From the NCBI RefSeq assembly GCF_036409475.1, contig NZ_JAYRCK010000004.1, positions 1 through 64,000 on the forward strand: a stretch of DNA of 64,000 nucleotides, in the 5' to 3' direction. Positions 24,528 through 33,840 of the stretch are shown one piece after another. This DNA is from Scandinavium sp036409475. Its GTDB lineage: Bacteria > Pseudomonadota > Gammaproteobacteria > Enterobacterales > Enterobacteriaceae. Position 1 is the first letter of the stretch; every line of letters begins with the position of its first letter. The translations under genes were made by a program, and so were the position numbers. Under the pieces are notes generated by a model. The model saw only the letters and a list, made by a program, of their open reading frames with translations, was not told where the DNA came from and ran no database searches.

Positions 24528-25920
24528 TTTTCATACTGCCCACCATCGCTTCCGGGCGAACCCATTCATCAAATTCAGCTTCAGTGAGATAGCCCAGTTT
24601 CAGGGCTGAAGCTTTTAACGTCAGGCCCTCTTTGTGGGCCTTTTTAGCAATTTCAGCCGCTTTGTCGTAGCCGATGTGCGTGTTCAGCGCCGTCACCAGC
24701 ATTAGCGATTCATTCAGCAATTGATCGATGCGCGCACGATTTGGTTCAATCCCCACCGCGCAGTGTTCATTAAAACTTTCCATGCCGTCAGCCAGCAGTC
24801 GCACCGATTGCAGGAAATTATGGATAACCATCGGGCGATACACATTCAGCTCAAAGTTACCGGAAGCCCCGCCCATATTGACGGCCACATCGTTGCCCAT
24901 CACCTGACAGCACAACATAGTCATCGCTTCGCACTGCGTTGGGTTTACTTTGCCCGGCATGATGGAGCTACCCGGTTCATTTTCTGGTATCGAGATTTCA
25001 CCAATTCCGCAGCGTGGGCCAGAGGCCAGCCAGCGCACATCATTGGCGATTTTCATCAGCGAGGCCGCCAGCCCTTTCAGCGCACCATGCGCATGAACCA
25101 GCGCATCACAAGTTGCCAGCGCTTCGAATTTGTTTGGCGCAGTCACGAACGGTTGGAAGGTAATAGCCGCCAGCTCATCGGCTACGCGTTTAGCATATTC
25201 CGGATGCGTGTTGAGGCCCGTACCCACGGCGGTTCCCCCCAGCGCCAGCTCGCTAAGATGCGGTAACGTCAGGTCGATATGCTTCAGATTGTGCTCCAGC
25301 ATCGCAACCCAACCGGAGATTTCTTGCCCGAGCGTTAGCGGTGTGGCGTCCTGCAAATGCGTGCGCCCGATTTTGACAATATCGGCGAAGGCGTTGGCTT
25401 TGTCGTTCAGCGTTTTTTTCAGCACCTGCAACTGCGGAATGAGATGTTCGCGCAGCGCAATGACGGCTGCCACGTGCATGGCCGTCGGGAAAACGTCATT
25501 GGAGCTCTGACTTTTATTCACGTCATCATTCGGGTGAATTTTACGTTCCATGCCGCGCACGCCACCGAGCAGCTCACTGGCCCGGTTCGCCAGCACTTCA
25601 TTGATGTTCATATTGCTTTGCGTGCCGGAACCGGTCTGCCAGATAGCCAGCGGGAATTCATCTGCATGTTTGCCTGCCAGCACTTCATCGGCGGCAGCCA
25701 CAATGGCATTGGCTTTTTCAGCGGGCAGCAGTTGAAGGTCTTGATTCACCTTGGCGGCAGCGCGTTTCGTTAACGCCAGCGCGGCAATCAGTGCCACAGG
25801 CATTTTTTCAGTTGAGATGCGGAAGTGTTCGAGCGAGCGCTGAGTTTGTGCGCCCCAGAGTTTGTCCGCCGGGACTTCGATGGCGCCCATGGAGTCGCTT
25901 TCGCGGCGATTGGTGGTCAT
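24517..25920 (-). CDS. fumC: Class II fumarase, iron-independent
   Basis: A 467-residue homotetrameric enzyme that interconverts fumarate and malate. It carries the superfamily signature GSSIMPGKVNPTQCEA, with the catalytic serine loop, and the substrate motifs TGSGTQSNMN and GRTHLQDATPL. The start at 25920 has AAGGAG upstream and gives family length. Together with the oxygen-sensitive FumA next to it, it lets the cell keep fumarase under oxidative stress or low iron (SoxRS in E. coli). Confidence 0.98.
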   Translation of the reverse strand: MTTNRRESDSMGAIEVPADKLWGAQTQRSLEHFRISTEKMPVALIAALALTKRAAAKVNQDLQLLPAEKANAIVAAADEVLAGKHADEFPLAIWQTGSGTQSNMNINEVLANRASELLGGVRGMERKIHPNDDVNKSQSSNDVFPTAMHVAAVIALREHLIPQLQVLKKTLNDKANAFADIVKIGRTHLQDATPLTLGQEISGWVAMLEHNLKHIDLTLPHLSELALGGTAVGTGLNTHPEYAKRVADELAAITFQPFVTAPNKFEALATCDALVHAHGALKGLAASLMKIANDVRWLASGPRCGIGEISIPENEPGSSIMPGKVNPTQCEAMTMLCCQVMGNDVAVNMGGASGNFELNVYRPMVIHNFLQSVRLLADGMESFNEHCAVGIEPNRARIDQLLNESLMLVTALNTHIGYDKAAEIAKKAHKEGLTLKASALKLGYLTEAEFDEWVRPEAMVGSMKISR

Positions 25921-26031
25921 GACTTGCTCCTTGATAACAAAATGAGGTGAATAAATGGGCTCACGTGGCTTCAAAGAATAAGTATTGTTGACTTCAGGTT
26001 GCCTGCATGGCGCTTTGTGCGCTCTTTGAAA

Positions 26032-26103
26032 TGCCCGGTGGCGGCGTGGCCTTACCGGGCCTACCTGTATTGTAGGCCCGGCAAGCGTGAGCGCCGCCGG
26101 GCG
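26032..26103. repeat. BIME/REP pair between fumC and fumA
   Basis: TGCCCGGTGGCGGCGTGGCC at the left and GCAAGCGTGAGCGCCGCCGG at the right are inverted REP arms, with CGGGCCTACC and GTAGGCCCGG inside. Confidence 0.85.
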
Positions 26104-26109
26104 AGAGGG

Positions 26110-27756
26110 TTATTTCAGACAGGCAGAGCACTGCCCAGGTTTAATCTGCTGGAAGAAATCGTTGCCTTTGTCATCCACAAGGATGAACGCCGGGAAGTCT
26201 TCGACTTCGATTTTCCAGATAGCTTCCATTCCCAGTTCCGGGTATTCCACGCATTCCAGACTCTTGATACTGCCCTGCGCCAGCACTGCGGCCGGGCCGC
26301 CGATGCTGCCCAGATAGAAACCGCCGTGTTTATGACACGCGTCGGTCACCTGCTGGCTGCGGTTGCCTTTGGCGAGCATGATCATGCTGCCGCCTTCCGC
26401 CTGAAGCTGATCAACATACGAATCCATACGCCCTGCGGTGGTTGGGCCAAGTGAACCTGACGCATAACCTTCCGGAGTTTTCGCCGGACCTGCGTAATAG
26501 ATTGGGTGATCTTTCACGTACTGCGGCAGCCCTTCACCGTTGTCCATGCGCTCTTTGAGTTTGGCATGGGCAATATCGCGCGCCACGATGATGGTGCCGT
26601 TCAGCGACAAGCGCGTGGATACCGGGAAATCAGAAAGCTGGGCGAGAATATCTTTCATCGGACGGTTCAGGTCGATGCGTACGGCTTCGCCCTCGCCTGC
26701 ATTGCGCAGTTCTTCGGGAATGTATTTCCCCGGATTGTGCTCAAGTTTCTCGATCCACACGCCTTCGCGGTTAATCTTCGCTTTGATATTACGGTCTGCG
26801 GAACAGGACACGCCCATCCCGACCGGGCAGGATGCGCCGTGACGTGGCAGACGAACAACACGAATATCGTGGGCAAAGTACTTGCCACCGAACTGTGCGC
26901 CCAGGCCTAGATTCTGCGCTTCCAGCAACAGTTCTTTTTCCAGTTCGATGTCGCGGAACGCCTGACCGTGCTCGTTCCCTTCGGTTGGCAAACCGTCGTA
27001 ATACTTAGTGGAGGCAAGCTTAACGGTTTTCAGCGTCGCTTCTGCGGACGTGCCGCCGATAACAAACGCAATGTGGTACGGCGGGCAAGCCGCGGTGCCC
27101 AGGGTGCGCATTTTATCCACCAGGTAATTCTTCAGTTTCGCCGGGGTGATCAGCGCTTTGGTTTCCTGGTACAGATAGGTTTTGTTCGCTGAACCGCCGC
27201 CTTTGGCGATGCAGAGGAATTTGTACTCGTCACCGTCTACGCTGTAGAGGTCAATCTGTGCGGGCAGGTTGGTGCTGGTGTTCACTTCTTTGTACATATC
27301 CAGCGGCGCGTTCTGCGAGTAACGCAGGTTGTCTTCGATGTAGGTGTCGTAAACCCCGCGTGCTAACGCAGCTTCATCACCGCCGCCGGTCCAGACTCGC
27401 TGGCCTTTTTTGCCAACAATGATGGCCGTGCCGGTGTCCTGGCAGGTCGGCAGAATGCCTTTCGCCGCGATATCCGAGTTACGCAGGAACTGCAGCGCCA
27501 CGTACTTATCGTTTTCACTGGCTTCCGGGTCGTTAAGAATATCCGCGACCTGCTGCTGATGCGCCGGACGCAGCATGAACGATGCGTCGTGAAACGCATG
27601 TTTGGCCAACAACGTCAGCGCCTGTGGGTCAACTTTGAGGATTTGTTGGCCTTCGAATTCGGCCACGGAGACATGGTCTTTACTGAGAAGGTAGTACTCA
27701 GTGTCATCCTTTTTCAGCGGAAAAGGATCCTGATAGACAAAAGGTTTGTTCGACAT
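26110..27756 (-). CDS. fumA: Class I fumarase, iron-sulfur
   Basis: A 548-residue enzyme with an oxygen-labile 4Fe-4S cluster. Cluster cysteines are in LPTCQDTGTA (about 105), GTAACPPYH (about 224) and GASCPVGMGVSC (about 318). The C-terminal domain includes SLGPTTAGRMDSY. Length and sequence match E. coli FumA. It precedes fumC on the same strand with a REP element between them, an arrangement that allows different mRNA levels. Confidence 0.98.
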   Translation of the reverse strand: MSNKPFVYQDPFPLKKDDTEYYLLSKDHVSVAEFEGQQILKVDPQALTLLAKHAFHDASFMLRPAHQQQVADILNDPEASENDKYVALQFLRNSDIAAKGILPTCQDTGTAIIVGKKGQRVWTGGGDEAALARGVYDTYIEDNLRYSQNAPLDMYKEVNTSTNLPAQIDLYSVDGDEYKFLCIAKGGGSANKTYLYQETKALITPAKLKNYLVDKMRTLGTAACPPYHIAFVIGGTSAEATLKTVKLASTKYYDGLPTEGNEHGQAFRDIELEKELLLEAQNLGLGAQFGGKYFAHDIRVVRLPRHGASCPVGMGVSCSADRNIKAKINREGVWIEKLEHNPGKYIPEELRNAGEGEAVRIDLNRPMKDILAQLSDFPVSTRLSLNGTIIVARDIAHAKLKERMDNGEGLPQYVKDHPIYYAGPAKTPEGYASGSLGPTTAGRMDSYVDQLQAEGGSMIMLAKGNRSQQVTDACHKHGGFYLGSIGGPAAVLAQGSIKSLECVEYPELGMEAIWKIEVEDFPAFILVDDKGNDFFQQIKPGQCSACLK

Positions 27757-27953
27757 TGTGCTCTCACTTACGACATTAGCTGATTATTTATCGGGCAACG
27801 TTCCGCCTGCCCTGGGAAAAGCGAGTCCGCTTATCCTACACAATTTTTTAACAAAAACTGAGACAAGGACGACTTTTTCCGGGAGTGGGTTACATCCGCG
27901 CGGTTTATTGGTTTAATAACGGCAGATAATTCCTTTGAATACAGGGCTTGATA

Positions 27954-29132
27954 ATGCAAAAACTCATTAACTCCGTGCAGAACTATGCCTGGGGCAGCAA
28001 AAGTGCGTTAACGGAACTCTACGGTATCGCCAACCCGGAACACCTGCCGATGGCAGAGTTGTGGATGGGTGCGCACCCGAAGAGCAGCTCAAAAATCACC
28101 GATGCTAACGGCCAGCTGCAGAGCCTGCGTGATGTCATAGATGCCGATAAATCCGCGCTGCTGGGCAACGAAGTTGCTACCCGTTTTGGCGAACTGCCGT
28201 TCCTGTTTAAAGTGCTTTGCGCTGATAACCCGCTTTCGATTCAGGTTCACCCGAACAAGAAAGCTTCTGAAGAAGGTTTTGCCAAAGAGAACGCTGCTGG
28301 CATTCCGCTGGACGCGGCAGAGCGTAACTACAAAGACCCTAATCACAAACCGGAGCTGGTGTTCGCCCTCACCCCGTACCTCGCGATGAACGCCTTCCGC
28401 GAGTTCTCCGATATCGTTTCTCTGCTTCAGCCGGTGTCTGGTGCCCATACTTCTATTGCGCATTTCCTGCAGGAGCCCAACGCTGAGCGTCTGAGCCAGC
28501 TGTTCGCCAGCCTGCTCAATATGCAAGGCGAAGAAAAATCTCGTGCGCTGGGCGTGCTGAAAGCGGCACTCAACAGCCAACAGGGCGAGCCGTGGGAGAC
28601 CATTCGCTTTATCGCTCAGTTCTACCCGGATGACAGCGGCTTGTTCTCTCCGCTGCTGCTGAACGTGGTGAAACTGAATCCAGGCGAAGCCATGTTCCTG
28701 TTTGCTGAAACGCCGCATGCTTATCTGCAAGGCGTGGCGCTGGAAGTGATGGCGAACTCGGATAACGTGCTGCGTGCAGGGTTGACGCCGAAATATATTG
28801 ATATTCCGGAACTGGTGGCGAATGTGAAATTCACCCCGAAACCCGCCGCAGAGTTGCTGACGCAACCCGCCAAACACGGTGCGGAACTGGACTTTCCGAT
28901 TCCGGTCGACGATTTCGCCTTCTCCCTGCACGACCTCAACACCGCTGGCGCGGAAGTGGCGCAACAAAGCGCGGCGATCTTGTTCTGTGTGGAAGGCGAA
29001 GCGGTTCTGCGTAAAGGCGAGCAGCAGTTGGCCCTGAAAGCGGGTGAATCTGCTTTTGTGGCTGCGAACGAGTCTCCGGTCAGTCTGAGCGGCGTTGGAC
29101 GCGTAGCCCGCGTTTACAATAAGCTTAAGTAA
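27954..29132 (+). CDS. manA: Mannose-6-phosphate isomerase
   Basis: A 392-residue zinc enzyme that interconverts fructose 6-phosphate and mannose 6-phosphate. This feeds GDP-mannose synthesis and mannose use. The signatures PLSIQVHPNK and YKDPNHKPELVFAL supply zinc ligands, and GLTPKYIDIPEL and NSDNVLRAGLT mark the type I active site. The start at 27954 matches E. coli; a TTG 6 bp earlier is less likely. It is followed by a diverged element copy. Confidence 0.97.
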   Translation: MQKLINSVQNYAWGSKSALTELYGIANPEHLPMAELWMGAHPKSSSKITDANGQLQSLRDVIDADKSALLGNEVATRFGELPFLFKVLCADNPLSIQVHPNKKASEEGFAKENAAGIPLDAAERNYKDPNHKPELVFALTPYLAMNAFREFSDIVSLLQPVSGAHTSIAHFLQEPNAERLSQLFASLLNMQGEEKSRALGVLKAALNSQQGEPWETIRFIAQFYPDDSGLFSPLLLNVVKLNPGEAMFLFAETPHAYLQGVALEVMANSDNVLRAGLTPKYIDIPELVANVKFTPKPAAELLTQPAKHGAELDFPIPVDDFAFSLHDLNTAGAEVAQQSAAILFCVEGEAVLRKGEQQLALKAGESAFVAANESPVSLSGVGRVARVYNKLK

Positions 29133-29173
29133 ATACTGAACATTCAGGTAACTCTTGCTAAGCTTGAGGCTGC

Positions 29174-29315
29174 CTGAAATCGCTGACAAAGAAGGATAAA
29201 ACGTGGTTTTTCCTTCTTTGTGATTATCAGCCGAAAATCAATCGATTGATTTTCCTTTTTATTATCTGGCGGCATCTTCTCTTACCGTGCTGGCATGAGG
29301 TTTGTCATCAGTCTG
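29174..29315 (+). repeat. Terminator-targeting element, copy 3 (diverged)
   Basis: About 142 bp in plus orientation between manA and ydgA. It keeps CGCTGACAAAGAAGG, GGTTTTTCCTTCTTTG, GAAAATCAATCGATTG and the right end GAGGTTTGTCATCA. Hairpin pairing is imperfect, and no clear flanking duplication is left. It looks like an old insertion. Confidence 0.75.
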
Positions 29316-29357
29316 GGGCTGGGTTTATCCGCCTGTTTTCATTTATGGACAAACACT

Positions 29358-30935
29358 ATGAAAAAATCGCTGGTTGCCGTTGGCGTCATTGTGGCTTTAG
29401 GAGTGGTATGGACCGGGGGCTCCTGGTATACCGGTAAGCAACTTGAAGGCCGCATCGCCGATATGGTTGCGCAGGCAAATGCGCAGCTCGCAAGCAATGC
29501 ACCGGAAGCAGGTCTGCAGTTGGCGTACCAGAACTATCAGCGCGGCGTATTCAGCAGCCAGTTGCAGATGGTTGTCAAACCGGCAGATGGCGCGAAAAGC
29601 AGCTGGCTCAAACCGGACCAGACTGTCGTTCTGGACGAAAATGTCTCTCACGGCCCCTTCCCGTTAGCGTCGCTGAAACACTTTAACCTCGCGCCGGCGA
29701 TGGCAACCGTCGACACGGTGCTGGTGAAAAATGAAGCCAGCCAACATCTGTTTGATATCGCAAAAGGCCAGTCGCCGTTTGATATCAGCACCCGCATCAG
29801 CTACTCCGGCGACACCCGTTCGGACATCAGTCTCAAAGCGCTGAATGACGAGAAAGGCGAAGAGAAAGTTGCGTTCAGTGGTGGTGAGTTCGAACTTAAC
29901 GCCGACCAGCAAGGTAACGTTTTGTCGCTGAGCGGCAATGCCGAAAGCGGCCTGGTGAATGCGGTTAATGAATACAATCAGAAGGTGCAGTTAACCTTCA
30001 ACAATCTGAAGACCGAAGGCAACAGCAAGCTGACCAGCTTCAATGAGCGCATCGGCAGCCAGAAAATGACGCTGGATAAAGTGGCCATTGCCGTTGAAGG
30101 CAAAGAGCTGGCGGTGATGGAAGGCACGACCCTCGACGGCAATGCCGACCTGTCGAAAGACGGCAAAACCATCGATAGCACGCTGAACTACACCCTCAAC
30201 AGCCTGAAGCTGCAGGGTCAGGATATGGGCAGCGGCAAGCTGGCGCTGAAAGTCGGCCAGATTGATGGCCAGGCCTGGCACCAGTTCAGCCAGCAGTATA
30301 GCGGCCAGGTTCAGGCGCTGTTAGGCCAGCCGGACGTGATGCAGAACCCGGAAGTGTATCAGCAGAAAGTGACTGAAGCCTTCTTCGGTGCCCTGCCGCT
30401 GCTGCTGAAAGGCGAGCCAGTGGTGACCATTGCGCCGCTGAGCTGGAAAAACAGCAAGGGTGAAACCACCTTTAATCTGTCGTTGTTCCTGAAAGATCCG
30501 TCACAGGCCACCACCGCACCGCAAACGCTGGCGCAGGAAGTGGATCGCAGCGTGAAATCGCTCGACAGCAAACTGGTTATCCCGATGGATATGGCGACGG
30601 AGTTTATGACTCAGGTCGCGCGTCTGGAAGGCTATCAGCAGGCGGATGCTGAGAAGCTCGCCAGCCAGCAGGTAAAAGGCCTGGCGGCAATGGGACAGAT
30701 GTTCCGCATTACCACTCAGCAGGACAACAATATTCAGGCAAGCCTGCAATATGCTAACGGTCAGGTCACGCTGAACGGTGACAAAATGCCGCTGGCTGAT
30801 TTCGTTGGCATGTTTGGTGTACCGGATATCGCGGTGCCAGTACCACAAGGGGATGCAACTCCGGCTCAGCCGGGACAAGCTGCTCCTCAGCCACCGGCTG
30901 ATCTCCCGGAAACCCCATCAGACAGCCCGGATTAA
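29358..30935 (+). CDS. ydgA: DUF945 family protein YdgA
   Basis: A 525-residue protein with an N-terminal membrane anchor (MKKSLVAVGVIVALGVVWTG) and a long periplasmic DUF945 region. It shows blocks also found in E. coli YdgA, such as YQNYQRGVFSSQLQ and EVDRSVKSLDSKL. The tail is proline-rich (about 495-525). The start at 29358 matches the E. coli start; the frame is open further upstream into the element. Function is unknown beyond membrane association. Confidence 0.93.
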   Translation: MKKSLVAVGVIVALGVVWTGGSWYTGKQLEGRIADMVAQANAQLASNAPEAGLQLAYQNYQRGVFSSQLQMVVKPADGAKSSWLKPDQTVVLDENVSHGPFPLASLKHFNLAPAMATVDTVLVKNEASQHLFDIAKGQSPFDISTRISYSGDTRSDISLKALNDEKGEEKVAFSGGEFELNADQQGNVLSLSGNAESGLVNAVNEYNQKVQLTFNNLKTEGNSKLTSFNERIGSQKMTLDKVAIAVEGKELAVMEGTTLDGNADLSKDGKTIDSTLNYTLNSLKLQGQDMGSGKLALKVGQIDGQAWHQFSQQYSGQVQALLGQPDVMQNPEVYQQKVTEAFFGALPLLLKGEPVVTIAPLSWKNSKGETTFNLSLFLKDPSQATTAPQTLAQEVDRSVKSLDSKLVIPMDMATEFMTQVARLEGYQQADAEKLASQQVKGLAAMGQMFRITTQQDNNIQASLQYANGQVTLNGDKMPLADFVGMFGVPDIAVPVPQGDATPAQPGQAAPQPPADLPETPSDSPD

Positions 30936-30942
30936 GTCTGAC

Positions 30943-30965
30943 TACCGGCAGCCAGCCTGCCGGTA
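30943..30965. terminator. Shared hairpin between ydgA and malI
   Basis: TACCGGCA-GCCAGCC-TGCCGGTA lies between the convergent ydgA and malI stops. T-runs are weak on both sides. Confidence 0.6.
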
Positions 30966-31994
30966 TTACTGCTGTTTGACCAGACGCGGCGGCATAATCT
31001 GATTACGCGCCGCGCTCTTTTCTTCTCTTATCCTTTGCAGGACTCGTTCCGCCACTTGCTGCCCCATTTCTCGCGCAGGCGTAATCACCCAGCTCATTGG
31101 CGCATCATCAAGATCTTCTTCAGGGACTTCCGCAAATGCCGCCAATGCCACGCGTTTGTCATAGTAGCTGTCCACGCCCTCTTCACCACTCTGCCAGCCG
31201 GACCGCATCAGGCCAAGCCATGCGCCCATCGCCACCACGCTGTTGTAACAGACCACAGCAGTAATCGTTGGGTTGTGACGTAATAATTTTGATAACGCCT
31301 GTGAGGCCTGTTTCTGGCTGGTTTCACACTCCACCACCCAGTCACTGTGAAACGGTAAGCCAAATTTCAGCAGCGTGGCGCAATAGCCGCCAACCCGCTC
31401 AGCACGCGTTAACGATGCACTTTGGCCGCCCAGCCACGCAATGCGCTGGTGCCCACGACGAATAAGATGTTCGGTTATCAACTGCGCGGCCTGCATGTTG
31501 TCCGGACGAATCAGATCGACATCGTCCAGATAGCTGGCCCGCGAAGCAAACACCAGCGGAATCGCGTTCTCATCGGCTTTATCGCGCAGCTCCGCAGCCC
31601 TATCTACAGCGCCGGCAATCACCACGCCGTCTACGCCCTGGGAGACCAGGGCATCAAAGCGTTGCAACATGTGCTCGCCTTTACGCCCACCTTGAGTGAG
31701 AAACACGATTTTGCCTTGCGACTCCAGCGACTCAATCAGCCCAGCGGCCAGATCAGCATAAAAGGGTGCGGAGAGATCGCCGACAATCAGTCCAATCACC
31801 CCGGACTGCCCGCCCCTCAGTGAGGCTGCCTGGCGGTTACGCACGAACCCCAGTTGCTCAATCGCGTGGTTAACCCTTTCCCCTGTCGCCTGCGAAATAC
31901 GGCCTTTACCACTTAACACCAATGACACGGTCGCAACAGAAACGCCCGCCGCATGTGCCACATCGTTAATGGTGATTTTCTTTGCGATAGCCAT
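30966..31994 (-). CDS. malI: LacI-family repressor MalI
   Basis: A 342-residue repressor. The N-terminal helix-turn-helix (TINDVAHAAGVSVATVSLVL) is followed by the hinge and a periplasmic-binding-protein-like effector domain (from about residue 60). Sequence and length match E. coli MalI. It represses itself and malXY, which are divergent, from operators in the gap. The inducer is unknown. Confidence 0.96.
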   Translation of the reverse strand: MAIAKKITINDVAHAAGVSVATVSLVLSGKGRISQATGERVNHAIEQLGFVRNRQAASLRGGQSGVIGLIVGDLSAPFYADLAAGLIESLESQGKIVFLTQGGRKGEHMLQRFDALVSQGVDGVVIAGAVDRAAELRDKADENAIPLVFASRASYLDDVDLIRPDNMQAAQLITEHLIRRGHQRIAWLGGQSASLTRAERVGGYCATLLKFGLPFHSDWVVECETSQKQASQALSKLLRHNPTITAVVCYNSVVAMGAWLGLMRSGWQSGEEGVDSYYDKRVALAAFAEVPEEDLDDAPMSWVITPAREMGQQVAERVLQRIREEKSAARNQIMPPRLVKQQ

Positions 31995-32019
31995 AACCCG
32001 CGAGCCACTCCCTGCATGT

Positions 32020-32035
32020 GCTAAAACGTTTTATC
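32020..32035. promoter_or_regulatory. MalI operator near malI
   Basis: GCTAAAACGTTTTATC matches GATAAAACGTTTTATC at all but one position. Confidence 0.85.
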
Positions 32036-32098
32036 AATGAGTTACCTTTATAAACCTAATCATCGTACGATTATGTGATATTGCTCGCACTAAAATTG

Positions 32099-32114
32099 GG
32101 TTAAACGTTTTATC
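32099..32114. promoter_or_regulatory. MalI operator near malX
   Basis: GGTTAAACGTTTTATC keeps the AAACGTTTTATC half and centre. It is 79 bp from the other operator, which leaves one site for each divergent promoter as in E. coli. Confidence 0.8.
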
Positions 32115-32176
32115 TTGTCATCCGTGTTCTAAAAACCAACAACAGCAACTTTTTCTCCAGGTTAAGGAGTCGTTAC

Positions 32177-33769
32177 ATGACGACAAAAGCAGCACCCAAA
32201 ATTACTCTCTGGGAGTTTTTCCAGCAGCTAGGCAAGACCTTTATGCTGCCGGTAGCCCTTCTTTCTTTCTGCGGGATCATGATGGGCATTGGCAGCTCCC
32301 TGAGCAGCCATGACGTCACCACTCTGCTTCCGTGGCTCGACACGCCATTCCTGCAGGCCGTGTTTATCTGGATGGGGAAAATGGGCTCCTTCGCCTTTAC
32401 CTTCCTGCCCGTGATGTTCTGTATCGCCATCCCACTGGGCCTGGCGCGTGACAACAAAGGCGTTGCCGCCTTTGCCGGTTTCGTTGGCTATGCGGTGATG
32501 AACCTGGCGGTTAACTTTTCCCTGACCGCGAAAGGCATTCTGCCGACCACCGATGCGCTGGTGCTGAAAGCAAACAACATCCAGAACATCATCGGTATTC
32601 AGTCCATCGACACCGGGATCCTGGGTGCGGTAATTTGCGGCGTTATCGTCTGGCTGCTGCATGACCGTTTCCACGCTATCCGCCTGCCAGATGCGCTGGC
32701 GTTCTTCGGCGGTACCCGCTTCGTCCCTATTATCACTACCGTGGTGATGGGTCTGGTTGGTCTGGCGATCCCAATGATTTGGCCTTTCTTTGCTAAAGGC
32801 ATTAACGGCCTGGGCTATGTTATCAACGGCGCTGGCGAGTTTGGTCCGATGATTTTCGGTACCGGTGAGCGTCTGCTGTTACCTTTCGGCCTGCACCACA
32901 TTCTGGTAGCCCTGATTCGCTTCACCGAAGCGGGCGGCACGATGGACGTCTGCGGCCATTCGGTAAGCGGCGCACTGACCATTTTCCAGGCGCAGCTGAA
33001 CTGCCCGACTACTCACGGTTTCTCTGAAAGCGCGACCCGCTTCCTGTCTCAGGGTAAAATGCCGGCATTCCTCGGCGGCCTGCCTGGTGCGGCGCTGGCG
33101 ATGTATCACTGTGCTCGCCCTGAAAACCGTCACAAAATTAAAGGCCTGCTGATCTCCGGCGTGATCGCCTGTGTGGTTGGCGGCACCACTGAACCACTGG
33201 AATTCCTGTTCCTGTTCGTGGCTCCAGTGCTGTACGTTATCCACGCGCTGCTAACGGGTCTGGGCTTCACCATCATGGCGGTGCTGGGTGTGACTATCGG
33301 TAACACCGACGGCAACATTATCGACTTTGTGGTCTTCGGTATCCTGCACGGTCTGGCGACCAAGTGGTATCTGGTGCCGGTTGTGGCGGCTATCTGGTTT
33401 GTGGCCTACTACGCCATTTTCCGCTTCGCGATTACTCGCTTCAACATCAAGACCCCAGGTCGTGATACTGACACTTCAAGTGCGGTTGAAACAGCAGTTG
33501 CAGGCGTGGCCGGTAAATCGGGTTACAACTCTCCGGCAATCCTTGCTGCGTTGGGCGGAGCAGATAATATTTCCAGCCTCGACAACTGCCTGACTCGTCT
33601 GCGTCTGTCCGTTATTGATATGAGCAAAGTCGATGACGCTGCGCTGAAAGCCAACCGCGCCATTGGCGTTATCAAGCTGAACCAGACCAGCCTGCAGGTC
33701 GTCATCGGCACTCAGGTTCAGTCGGTTAAAGATGAAATTGCCACGCTGATGCACAGTGTAGAAGCGTAA
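32177..33769 (+). CDS. malX: PTS glucose/maltose transporter MalX, IICB component
   Basis: A 530-residue permease. Residues 1-400 form the membrane IIC domain (TFMLPVALLSFCGIM, GTRFVPIITTVVMG, GGTTEPLEFLFLFVAP, where the TEPLEF motif binds sugar). Residues 450-530 form the IIB domain with the phospho-cysteine in SLDNCLTRLRL. It needs EIIA-Glc from elsewhere. It is controlled by MalI and followed by malY. Confidence 0.97.
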   Translation: MTTKAAPKITLWEFFQQLGKTFMLPVALLSFCGIMMGIGSSLSSHDVTTLLPWLDTPFLQAVFIWMGKMGSFAFTFLPVMFCIAIPLGLARDNKGVAAFAGFVGYAVMNLAVNFSLTAKGILPTTDALVLKANNIQNIIGIQSIDTGILGAVICGVIVWLLHDRFHAIRLPDALAFFGGTRFVPIITTVVMGLVGLAIPMIWPFFAKGINGLGYVINGAGEFGPMIFGTGERLLLPFGLHHILVALIRFTEAGGTMDVCGHSVSGALTIFQAQLNCPTTHGFSESATRFLSQGKMPAFLGGLPGAALAMYHCARPENRHKIKGLLISGVIACVVGGTTEPLEFLFLFVAPVLYVIHALLTGLGFTIMAVLGVTIGNTDGNIIDFVVFGILHGLATKWYLVPVVAAIWFVAYYAIFRFAITRFNIKTPGRDTDTSSAVETAVAGVAGKSGYNSPAILAALGGADNISSLDNCLTRLRLSVIDMSKVDDAALKANRAIGVIKLNQTSLQVVIGTQVQSVKDEIATLMHSVEA

Positions 33770-33778
33770 TTCCCCTTT

Positions 33779-33799
33779 CCCCCTTCGCCCTGAAGGGGG
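33779..33799 (+). other. Intercistronic hairpin between malX and malY
   Basis: CCCCCTTC-GCCCT-GAAGGGGG is a perfect 8-bp stem 10 bp after the malX stop with no T-run. It may protect malX mRNA or tune malY, in the way REP hairpins do. Confidence 0.6.
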
Positions 33800-33840
33800 A
33801 CAATGTTTTCCCCTCCTGTTTGACTGAAATGGAGTTTCCG

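Noticed and set aside
22000..24600. Possible dif site in the terminus region
   Set aside because: A Ter site and tus are present, but I found no dif-like XerCD sequence in the window.
28089..29189. A 366-codon open frame antisense to manA
   Set aside because: Its 5' end begins in the mobile element and the rest mirrors manA codons.
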